Shown piece after piece: positions 25,151-31,664 of a DNA stretch of 35,309 nt. The DNA is from Atopobiaceae bacterium. GTDB taxonomy: Bacteria; Actinomycetota; Coriobacteriia; Coriobacteriales; Atopobiaceae. The position numbers and the translations under genes are program-made. Position 1 is the stretch's first letter; the number at the start of each line of letters is the position of its first letter. The stretch lies in contig JAGAVX010000092.1 in assembly GCA_017941705.1 (NCBI GenBank), positions 1 to 35,309 on the forward strand, given 5' to 3'. The notes beneath the pieces were generated by a model. That model did no database searches, was not told where the DNA came from, and saw nothing but the letters and a program-made list of their open reading frames with translations.

Positions 25151-26870
25151 GACGCACCTCACCATACTGCTCGAGGCTCCTCTGGGCATCCCACAGCTCG
25201 CGGTAGCGCGGACACGACTCCAAGAGCTCCCCGTGCGTTCCCTCGCCCACCACAGACCCATGGTCGAGCACGTAGATTCGCTGGGCGCCCACCACATTGG
25301 CCAGGCGATGCGAGATCACGAGCACTGCCTTGTAGCGCGCAAGCGCCTGGACCGCCTCCATGATGTGCTCCTCGGACTCAACGTCGATGTTGCTCGTCGC
25401 CTCGTCGAAGATGTAGACGGAGCTCTGTGCGAGCAGCGCGCGTGCAAGGGCCAGACGCTGACGCTGACCGCCCGAGAGGTTTGCAGCCTGCGCCTCAAGG
25501 CGCGTGTCGAGCCCCTCCTGGGTGCGCAGGTAGTCTGCAAGGGCCGCTACGCCAAGGGCCTTCCACATCTGCTCGTCGGTCGCCTCGGGATTGGCCAGCG
25601 CGAGGTTGTCGCGCACGGTTCCCTGAAAGAGGAAGCTGGCCGTCTCGACCGTCGTCGCATAGCGCGCGAGCGACGTACGAGCGATGTCACGCACCTGGGC
25701 ATCTCCCAGGCACACCGATCCGGTATAGCCATCCTCGCCTCCCGTGAGCAGCGTCGCGATGGTGGACTTGCCCGAGCCGCTCTCCCCCACCACCGCCGTA
25801 AGCCCCACAGCAGGGACGTCGATTGACACATGGTGGAGCACCTCTCGCTCGCCGTCGTAGGAAAAGCTCGCGTCGCGCATCGAGAAGTGCGCACCAGACG
25901 CTGGCGTCTCCGTGCGCTCGGCCGGATCGGGCAGCTCAAGCAGGCGGAAGATCTTGTCGGCGGCCGCCATGCCGTTCATAGCAACGTGAAAGTAGCTGCC
26001 CAGCTGGCGCATGGGGATGAAGAAGTCGGCTGAGAGCAGGGCGATGAGGATTGCCCCAAAGAGGTCGACCGACCCTCGCGCCACGGCGAAGATGGCAACC
26101 GAGATGCCGGCAGCGGCCCCACCCAGTGCGACGATGTCCATCACGATGATCGAGTTGAGCTGCATCGAGAGGACGGCCATCGTGACCTCACGGAAGTGCT
26201 CGGCCTCTCGGTTCATCTGCTCGTGGCGGGCAGCGTCGGCACCATAGATCTTGAGCGTCGAGAGTCCCTGCAGGTTCTCGAGGAAGTTGTCGCCGAGTGC
26301 CGCGTATTGGTCCCAGTACTTGGCCAGGATGCGCTTGGCGATCTTCTGGATGATGACGATGACCACCGGAATGAGCGGCACGCACACCAGAAGCACCACG
26401 GCGGCCGGAGGGCATATGGGCGCCACGACGGCAAACAGCGCAAGCGGCGCAAGCACCGAGTAGAAGAGCTGAGGCAGGTACTGCCCAAAGTAGGTCTCGA
26501 GCTGGTCACAGCCCTCGACGGACAGCTGCACGACCTCGGCGGTGGCGATGTCATCGGCGTAGTGAGGCCCCAGGCGCAGGAGCTTCTCGTAGATGCGCCG
26601 CCTCGTGATGCGCTTGACGTCAGCGGACGCCTCGAACGAGACCCGCTGCGCCATTCGTGCGCTGACCGTACGACCGGCGAGGCCCAGCGCGATGAGCACG
26701 CCACATGTCATCGTCTGCACGTCCGTGCCCTCCACGAGCGAAGCGAGGACCGAGCTCGCGGCCCACACGAAGCAGACGTTTGCCACAAGACCCACAAACT
26801 GCCACATCACCGTCATGAGCACGTGCCGCATCGCATTGGGCACGAGCGCAAGCAGGCGTTTGTCCATCAT
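25137..26870 (-). CDS. ABC half-transporter, CydD-like
   Basis: 577 residues. The transmembrane domain has the CydD-like E-V-V-Q-L-S-V-E-G-C-D-Q-L-E-T-Y-F, then Y-L-P-Q-L. The NBD carries G-E-S-G-S-G-K-S-T, L-S-G-G-Q-R-Q-R, Y-I-F-D-E-A-T-S-N-I-D and I-S-H-R. It precedes and overlaps the CydC-like gene, the gene order of cydDC operons. No cytochrome bd genes are in the window, so the physiological substrate is open. ATG 26870 and 26867 are adjacent; the upstream site is a weak AAAGG. The promoter region at 26912-26928 has a palindrome-like box resembling that of the other ABC pair. Confidence 0.9.
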   Translation of the reverse strand: MMDKRLLALVPNAMRHVLMTVMWQFVGLVANVCFVWAASSVLASLVEGTDVQTMTCGVLIALGLAGRTVSARMAQRVSFEASADVKRITRRRIYEKLLRLGPHYADDIATAEVVQLSVEGCDQLETYFGQYLPQLFYSVLAPLALFAVVAPICPPAAVVLLVCVPLIPVVIVIIQKIAKRILAKYWDQYAALGDNFLENLQGLSTLKIYGADAARHEQMNREAEHFREVTMAVLSMQLNSIIVMDIVALGGAAAGISVAIFAVARGSVDLFGAILIALLSADFFIPMRQLGSYFHVAMNGMAAADKIFRLLELPDPAERTETPASGAHFSMRDASFSYDGEREVLHHVSIDVPAVGLTAVVGESGSGKSTIATLLTGGEDGYTGSVCLGDAQVRDIARTSLARYATTVETASFLFQGTVRDNLALANPEATDEQMWKALGVAALADYLRTQEGLDTRLEAQAANLSGGQRQRLALARALLAQSSVYIFDEATSNIDVESEEHIMEAVQALARYKAVLVISHRLANVVGAQRIYVLDHGSVVGEGTHGELLESCPRYRELWDAQRSLEQYGEVRHEEN

Positions 26871-26911
26871 AGGATGTACGACCTTTCTAAGAAGGCGATT
26901 GGTCGGGCTCT

Positions 26912-26928
26912 ATTCTAGTTCACCTAAA
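26912..26928 (-). promoter_or_regulatory. Promoter -10 with overlapping palindromic box for the CydDC-like pair
   Basis: On the minus strand TAGAAT (26912-26917) overlaps an imperfect palindrome TTTAGGTGAACTAGA (26914-26928). The AACTA-x-AAT arrangement also occurs in the promoter at 23425-23447. The gap 26871-27089 holds no gene. Confidence 0.4.
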
Positions 26929-27089
26929 CGAACAGTCGCAGATGGCCCGCAAGGCGTACGGCGTACGGGTGCCGTACTGGCAACGCGATGCTCCTCGGCT
27001 TGCCCCGAGCGATCTGCCTGATAACTGAAGCCGTCGCTCTCGTACTTTTGACATAATGGAGGGCGTGCACAACGAGCGAAAGGAACCCC

Positions 27090-27854
27090 ATGCATATTGC
27101 CTTCTTTGACATCGACGGGACGCTTGCCACGGGAACGAACGTACCGGCCAGTGCGGCAGCCGCGCTCGAGCGGATGCGCGCCAACGGCGACCTCGTGTTC
27201 ATCTGCACCGGTCGCGCCCGTGCGTATGTTGAGGCCAACTTTGGCGATTACGCCGATGGCTTCGTGTGCTCCAACGGGCGGATGGCGTTCATGGGCGATC
27301 GCACGCTGGTCGATGCTCAACTGACGGCTGATCAAGTAACGCGCTTTACCTCTGCGCTTGACGAGGTCGGTGCTGGCTATGCCTTCTTTGGCGAGCGTGA
27401 CGCATGGTACGGGGGCGACGAGAAGTATCGCTCGGTGGCCGAGCCTGTGCTCAAGCTGGGGCACCTCCCCCGCATCGAAGACCCCGCCGCAATCCACGCC
27501 TACAACTTTGACATCTACTTTGACGATGCGGCGCACCGCGAACGCGCGGCAGAGGCGTTGAGCAAGGAGTGCCTGGTCAACCCGCACGGACCGCATCCCT
27601 CCGCTGACGTGACGGTCATCGGGGCAGACAAGGGCGATGCGGTTCGTGGCGTTGCCGCAGCTCTGGGCGTCGACATCGCAGACACGTATGCCTTTGGCGA
27701 CGGCATCAATGACCTTTCGATGCTCGTGGCGGCCGGCCATGGCATTGCCATGGGCAACGCCATGGACGAGCTCAAGGAGGCAGCCGAGTTCGTGACAGCC
27801 GACATCGACAAGGACGGCGTGGCGTTGGGCTTGGCGCACTACGGGCTGGCGTAG
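27090..27854 (+). CDS. HAD-superfamily (Cof/IIB-type) hydrolase
   Basis: 254 residues. Motif I F-F-D-I-D-G-T (D7, D9), motif II I-C-T-G-R, motif III lysine in G-A-D-K-G-D-A and motif IV F-G-D-G-I-N-D-L-S-M give the complete HAD set of a Cof-type phosphatase with an inserted cap (about 80-180). The substrate is unknown; sugar phosphates are typical. AAGGAA lies about 5 bases before ATG 27090. It is divergent from the CydDC-like operon and apparently alone. Confidence 0.93.
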   Translation: MHIAFFDIDGTLATGTNVPASAAAALERMRANGDLVFICTGRARAYVEANFGDYADGFVCSNGRMAFMGDRTLVDAQLTADQVTRFTSALDEVGAGYAFFGERDAWYGGDEKYRSVAEPVLKLGHLPRIEDPAAIHAYNFDIYFDDAAHRERAAEALSKECLVNPHGPHPSADVTVIGADKGDAVRGVAAALGVDIADTYAFGDGINDLSMLVAAGHGIAMGNAMDELKEAAEFVTADIDKDGVALGLAHYGLA

Positions 27855-27961
27855 GCAAGGGTCGCCGGCCGCGTCGGCAGATGGTCCCGCACCGGCGCGC
27901 CAACACCAGTTGACGTTTCGTGTGTGCTTTATTCTTGGCATCAGTTGGCACCGAATTGCCT

Positions 27962-27967
27962 TATAAT
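27962..27967 (+). promoter_or_regulatory. -10 element of tRNA-Pro
   Basis: A consensus TATAAT 13 bases before the tRNA. TTGGCA occurs twice upstream (27935, 27945), neither at ideal spacing. Confidence 0.6.
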
Positions 27968-27980
27968 GATTTCTCGCATT

Positions 27981-28057
27981 CGGGGCGTGGCGCAGTTTGG
28001 TAGCGCATCTGCTTTGGGAGCAGAGGGTCGCTGGTTCGAATCCAGTCGCCCCGACCA
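27981..28057 (+). tRNA. tRNA-Pro (anticodon UGG)
   Basis: 77 bases including encoded CCA (28055-28057). The acceptor stem is CGGGGCG/CGCCCCG, the D-arm GGCGCAGTTTGGTAGCGC, the anticodon loop TTTGGGA, and the T-arm TGGTTCGAATCCA. Confidence 0.97.
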
Positions 28058-28067
28058 GAACGTTCTT

Positions 28068-28091
28068 AGGCCACACGCTGTGTGGCCTTTT
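28068..28091 (+). terminator. Terminator of tRNA-Pro
   Basis: A perfect 9-bp stem AGGCCACAC/GTGTGGCCT with a 3-base loop, followed by TTTTCC. It lies ten bases after the tRNA. Confidence 0.92.
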
Positions 28092-28098
28092 CCTTACC

Positions 28099-28203
28099 GC
28101 GGTACAGCCAGGGGACTGTCCCTTGGGTGCACCGCGGTACATCAAGGGGACTGTCCCTTGGGTGCACCGCGGTACAGCCAGGGGACAGTCCCCTAAGTGC
28201 ACC
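28099..28203. repeat. 35-bp tandem repeat, exactly three copies
   Basis: Units 28099-28133, 28134-28168 and 28169-28203 begin GCGGTACAGCCAGGGGAC (with small changes) and end GTGCACC. Each holds a GGGGAC-[T/A]-GTCCC palindrome. The units are contiguous, so this is not a CRISPR. It lies between the tRNA-Pro terminator and the RiPP promoter. Confidence 0.9.
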
Positions 28204-28263
28204 TTATGAGTACAAGATGCCTGCTATCTAACGAAACCATGAGATAAGTCAAACCGTTGCACG

Positions 28264-28269
28264 TATAAT
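28264..28269 (+). promoter_or_regulatory. -10 element of the RiPP operon
   Basis: A consensus TATAAT 35 bases before the precursor's ATG, in an AT-richer stretch. No clear -35 hexamer at 16-18 bases, so an activator or an alternative promoter architecture is possible. Confidence 0.55.
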
Positions 28270-28304
28270 ATCCGCAGTTCCGCTTAAACAGAAAGGAATG
28301 TGTC

Positions 28305-28724
28305 ATGTCAAAGAACGAGGCAGTGCGCTTCCTGCAAGAGATGAAGTCCGATCAGGAGCTGGCTGAGAAGGTCAGGGCCGCGATTATGGGAGAGGACGCC
28401 GATCCCGAGGCCAACTTCTCATCTGTGGCCGCCGGTCTGGGCTTCGACTTCAGCAAAGACGAGCTCCACGAGGCTGCCAAGGAGCTTCATGAGACCGAGC
28501 TCGAACAGGCCGAGGGCATGGAGGTGAGCGAAGAAGAGCTCGACGAGGTCGCAGGTGGCGTCTACCATTCATACGAGTGCAAGAGCACGTATACGGACGG
28601 TGAGAACTGCTTCAACGACGACGAGTGCAAGAGGTCTTATCACTACTACATAAAGGTCCCAGGCGTCTGCAAGTACACGTACGATCCCACGGAGAACTGC
28701 ATATTCCTCGAGAGAAGTCTCTAG
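28305..28724 (+). CDS. RiPP precursor with Nif11-like leader and Cys-rich repeated core
   Basis: 139 residues; AAGGAATGTGTC precedes the ATG. Residues 1-85 form a Nif11-like leader: M-S-K-N-E-A-V-R-F-L-Q-E-M-K-S-D-Q-E-L, an amphipathic helix, then a second helix and E-E-E-L-D-E-V-A-G-G with the Gly-Gly at 84-85, where leaders of this type are cut. The core (86-139) is rich in Tyr, Lys and Asn and has Cys at 92, 102, 108, 122 and 132. C-K-x-[S/T]-Y occurs at 92-96, 108-112 and 122-126. The unit C-K-x-T-Y-x3-E-N-C occurs at 92-102 and 122-132. This is not a housekeeping sequence. With the radical SAM/SPASM enzyme downstream it is almost certainly a ribosomally made, modified peptide; the crosslinks are unknown. 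Confidence 0.88.
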   Translation: MSKNEAVRFLQEMKSDQELAEKVRAAIMGEDADPEANFSSVAAGLGFDFSKDELHEAAKELHETELEQAEGMEVSEEELDEVAGGVYHSYECKSTYTDGENCFNDDECKRSYHYYIKVPGVCKYTYDPTENCIFLERSL

Positions 28725-28769
28725 GGTCAGAGCCTCAAACGTTTTTGGGTCAGGGATCCCAACCTATAG

Positions 28770-28812
28770 AAGCCGCTTGCTCGCAGGCAACATAACTGCG
28801 AGCAAGCGGCTT
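28770..28812 (+). other. Perfect 17-bp stem-loop between precursor and maturase genes
   Basis: Arms 28770-28786 and 28796-28812 pair perfectly around a 9-base loop, 45 bases after the precursor stop and 21 before the maturase ATG. No proper T tract follows. The position suits partial termination or mRNA stabilisation that keeps precursor above enzyme. Confidence 0.75.
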
Positions 28813-28833
28813 GTCTCCTGAAGGGGTGGACGT

Positions 28834-30240
28834 ATGACGCGCTATGTGCTTGATGACCGCTATGGCCTGCGTGGTTGGCAAGGCTTGCCCTTCGTGCTCT
28901 GGGACAGGATCGCGAAGTCGCCCGACTTTCTGCCCAAAGAGGCGTTTCTCGCACTCTTGCGCTGCGATGGCATTGAGGACATCGACGTGCAGGCATTGCC
29001 CGAGGACCAGCAGGCGCATCTTGCGTACATGACTCAAAAGGGAATCATCCACGAGTGCGCGGGCCTGATGCCGCTCATGCCGTACCAGTCGTACCGGACT
29101 TTCCCCTGTCGGTTCAAGTCGAGCGTCCACTGGTCGATTACCGGACGCTGCAACTTTAGTTGCAAGCACTGCATGGTAAGCGCGCCGCACGCCAAGTTTG
29201 GGCACCCCACCACCGCGCAGTTGTTGGACATCGTAGACCAGATGGCCGAGTGCGGGATCGGATACGTGACTCTCACAGGAGGCGAGCCACTGATTCGCGA
29301 GGACTTCTGGGAGATCGTCGACGCATTGTGCGCGAAGGACATCGGCATCTCCGTCATCTTCTCCAACGGACATCTGGTGAACGAGGCGCTCTTGGACGGG
29401 CTTGAGGCACGGAGGCTGCGCCCTGGATTCCAGATGAGCCATGACGGCGTCGGCTGGCACGACTGGCTGCGTGGCTTCGAAGGCGCCGAGGCCTCTGTTG
29501 ACCGTGCCTTCCGCCTGCTGCAGGAGCGTGGCTGGCATGCAGATGCGGCCATGTGCCTGCATCGCCGCAATGCGCACACGCTTCGCGAGACCGTCAACCA
29601 CCTCGCCGAGCTTGGTGTGTCCTCGCTCAAGGTGAACTGCATCCAAGAGCTGGGCGAATGGCAAGACGCAGCCAAAGAGGTCGCCTTATCCCAAGACGAG
29701 GCGCTGCAGGCCTATCTCGATTACCTGCCGCATTACTTCGAGGATGGCATGCCGCTCGACCTGACGCTCGACGGAGCCTTCACGTACGAGCGCGATGAGG
29801 ACCTCACGAGCTTTGGGTACGAGCGCCACTGCGGGATCGACCCAGAAGGCGAGCGTCGCCTTTCGTGCTCCTCCCTACGCACGAGCATGTACGTCGGCCC
29901 GGACGGCCGGGTCTGCCCCTGCATGGCCATGACCGTGCAGGAGGAGGACGAGGCGTTTCCCAGCCTGTTCGTTACGCCCCTGCGCGAGATCCTGGGGAAT
30001 ACGCCCTTCATGGAGCGCTGCTCCTGCACGATCGGCCAGGTGCGCGATGCCAACCCCGAGTGCCGCGAGTGCGCGTGGGTGGACCATTGCCATGGTGGAT
30101 GCCGCGCGGCCGCCTACAACTCGACTGGCAGGTACTATGGCCTCGATCCCGATCAGTGCCACTTCTTCAAGCAGGGCTGGTACGAGCGCTTTAGGAGGGT
30201 TGTCGAGGAGCATGGCGTTCGCATGATGGAACTGGACTGA
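28834..30240 (+). CDS. Radical SAM/SPASM peptide maturase of the RiPP locus
   Basis: 468 residues. Residues 1-100 look like a winged-helix peptide-recognition (RRE/PqqD-like) domain, with F-L-A-L-L-R-C-D-G. The radical SAM core has C106-x3-C110-x2-C113 in G-R-C-N-F-S-C-K-H-C, then T-L-T-G-G-E-P-L (146-153). The SPASM domain binds further iron-sulfur clusters through cysteines at about 345, 361, 363, 396, 398, 410, 413, 419, 423 and 442, including C-R-E-C-A-W-V-D-H-C-H-G-G-C-R. The enzyme should use S-adenosylmethionine radicals to link core residues, as in sactipeptide, ranthipeptide or related maturases; the bond type is unknown. AAGGGGTGG precedes ATG 28834. It is cotranscribed with the precursor and ends 35 bases from the convergent Fic gene. 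Confidence 0.93.
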   Translation: MTRYVLDDRYGLRGWQGLPFVLWDRIAKSPDFLPKEAFLALLRCDGIEDIDVQALPEDQQAHLAYMTQKGIIHECAGLMPLMPYQSYRTFPCRFKSSVHWSITGRCNFSCKHCMVSAPHAKFGHPTTAQLLDIVDQMAECGIGYVTLTGGEPLIREDFWEIVDALCAKDIGISVIFSNGHLVNEALLDGLEARRLRPGFQMSHDGVGWHDWLRGFEGAEASVDRAFRLLQERGWHADAAMCLHRRNAHTLRETVNHLAELGVSSLKVNCIQELGEWQDAAKEVALSQDEALQAYLDYLPHYFEDGMPLDLTLDGAFTYERDEDLTSFGYERHCGIDPEGERRLSCSSLRTSMYVGPDGRVCPCMAMTVQEEDEAFPSLFVTPLREILGNTPFMERCSCTIGQVRDANPECRECAWVDHCHGGCRAAAYNSTGRYYGLDPDQCHFFKQGWYERFRRVVEEHGVRMMELD

Positions 30241-30275
30241 GAAAGGCCGGCTCGCGTCAACGGCAAAGGTATGGG

Positions 30276-31325
30276 CTAATGCTGCATCCTCCGATATGCG
30301 GTCGAGCGGGCAGCGCCCACCTTCTCTATGTAGCCCTCAGCCTGCATCTTTTGAAGGATTCGCTCGACGGTGCGCTGACTCATGACGGGGTTGTCATCCA
30401 GTATTTGCCGCTTCGTAACTCTTCCTACAACTCCGTCAAAGTAGGCGCGCAGGATATCCTCGTTGCTCCCACTCGAAGACAGCAGGGCAAAACGATCGTC
30501 CAGCGTCCGATAGCACGACACCATCACGCCAAGCATGTACGTCACAAACGGAAGATAGTCGTTTGTACCTTCATGCCACCCGATCGAACTCGCCTGCAAA
30601 GCCTCGTAGTACGTCTCCTTCGTCCGTTCTATCTCGGCCTCGATAGACACGTACTTGCCCACGTTGTAGCCACTGCGGTATGCGAGAAGGAGTGTCATCA
30701 AACGGCTCATGCGGCCATTACCATCATTGAACGGATGAATGCTCACGAAGTCAAATACGAAGACCATCGAAACCAGAAGAGGGTCATAGACACCAGCGTC
30801 TATCTCACGCGCGTATTCGTCACAGATCCGAGAGACTGCATCCGGGGTCCTTGCGGCACTTGTGGGCACAAAGCGAGTGACCATGGTACCGTCATCCGAC
30901 ATCTCCCCGATGTAGTTGTCCGAATCTTTCCACCGGCCTCGAAACGTCACGTCCCGGAAACGGTACAGGTCGCGGTGGAGCTGTAGGATGACGTTAGGGG
31001 TTACCGGGATATCGTCATGTCTCTCGTGAATCAAGTCGAGAACGTAGCTATATCCAGAGATCTCGCGTTCGTCGCGGTTCTTTGGTTCGACCGTTTGTTG
31101 CACGAGGCTTCGCAGTCGCTTGTCGGATGTCGAGATGTTCTCGATGCGGTTCGATGAGCTCACGCTCTGTATCTTTGCCACCTCGCAGAGACTGCCCAAC
31201 ATCTCCGGCTGCGTAGCGAGGTAGAGGGCCTGCTTGCCCCGATGCTCCCTCACATTGCCGAGGGACGACATGACCTCCGGAGTCATGAGACTCTGCAAGG
31301 TGCGCCGATAGTCGAACTCTGTCAT
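30276..31325 (-). CDS. Fic-family protein with N-terminal inhibitory motif and C-terminal winged helix
   Basis: 349 residues. The Fic active site H-P-F-N-D-G-N-G-R (197-205) is complete, so AMPylation or a related nucleotidyl/phosphoryl transfer is expected. An inhibitory motif [S/T]-x3-E-[G/N] is seen at 58-63 (S-N-R-I-E-N), placing it in the N-terminally self-inhibited class II. The C-terminal part has a winged-helix segment (S-Q-R-T-V-E-R-I-L-Q-K-M-Q-A-E-G-Y-I), as is common in chromosomal Fic proteins. Its target is unknown. GGAG lies 6 bases before ATG 31325; a GTG five codons upstream lacks a site. It is convergent with the RiPP operon and probably independent of it. Confidence 0.93.
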   Translation of the reverse strand: MTEFDYRRTLQSLMTPEVMSSLGNVREHRGKQALYLATQPEMLGSLCEVAKIQSVSSSNRIENISTSDKRLRSLVQQTVEPKNRDEREISGYSYVLDLIHERHDDIPVTPNVILQLHRDLYRFRDVTFRGRWKDSDNYIGEMSDDGTMVTRFVPTSAARTPDAVSRICDEYAREIDAGVYDPLLVSMVFVFDFVSIHPFNDGNGRMSRLMTLLLAYRSGYNVGKYVSIEAEIERTKETYYEALQASSIGWHEGTNDYLPFVTYMLGVMVSCYRTLDDRFALLSSSGSNEDILRAYFDGVVGRVTKRQILDDNPVMSQRTVERILQKMQAEGYIEKVGAARSTAYRRMQH

Positions 31326-31464
31326 ATGTATCTCCGCCACTCGAAAAGTATCTTAGCCATTTAACATTATTTGTCGATTATATCATTGCGATTGTCGATG
31401 ATACGTCTTCGGAATTCCCATCTTCAACGGGATCTTGAGTCAAATGCTGCATGCCGCACGTCCG

Positions 31465-31577
31465 GCCAATCGATTGGCACACAGGCTCTCGTGATTTGCG
31501 CTGGCGGGTACACTTTCTGGCCCGAGAATTGTACCCGCCATGGTAAAACACGAGAGGGGTCGTGCCAATCGATTGGC
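31465..31577. repeat. 113-bp nested palindrome ending in GCCAATCGATTGGCAC sites
   Basis: Three nested inverted pairs: 31465-31480 with 31562-31577 (16 bp, each itself holding the palindrome CCAATCGATTGG), 31486-31493 with 31549-31556 (CTCTCGTG/CACGAGAG), and 31503-31511 with 31531-31539 (GGCGGGTAC/GTACCCGCC). It lies in the 339-base gap between the Fic gene and the S66 peptidase gene, and no coding frame there is credible. It may be a mobile miniature element or a double operator. Confidence 0.75.
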
Positions 31578-31664
31578 CCGCCGCAGTCCGCGACAGTCGC
31601 CCCAACCGCAAGTCCGCCTTTGCCGTAGAATGTGACGACACCAACCCGCGGCGGAGGAGGCCCC

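Noticed and set aside
19846..26870. The ABC genes as exporter of the modified peptide
   Set aside because: No C39 peptidase domain, opposite strand, separate promoters, and a HAD gene and tRNA lie between; no positive link to the RiPP pair.
26910..28202. Long minus-strand frame across tRNA-Pro and the second HAD gene
   Set aside because: It runs through a tRNA, a terminator and the tandem repeat, and is antisense to a clear HAD gene.
31371..31644. Small open frames on both strands between the Fic and S66 genes
   Set aside because: Both are translations of the nested palindrome, which explains why the two strands give similar peptides.
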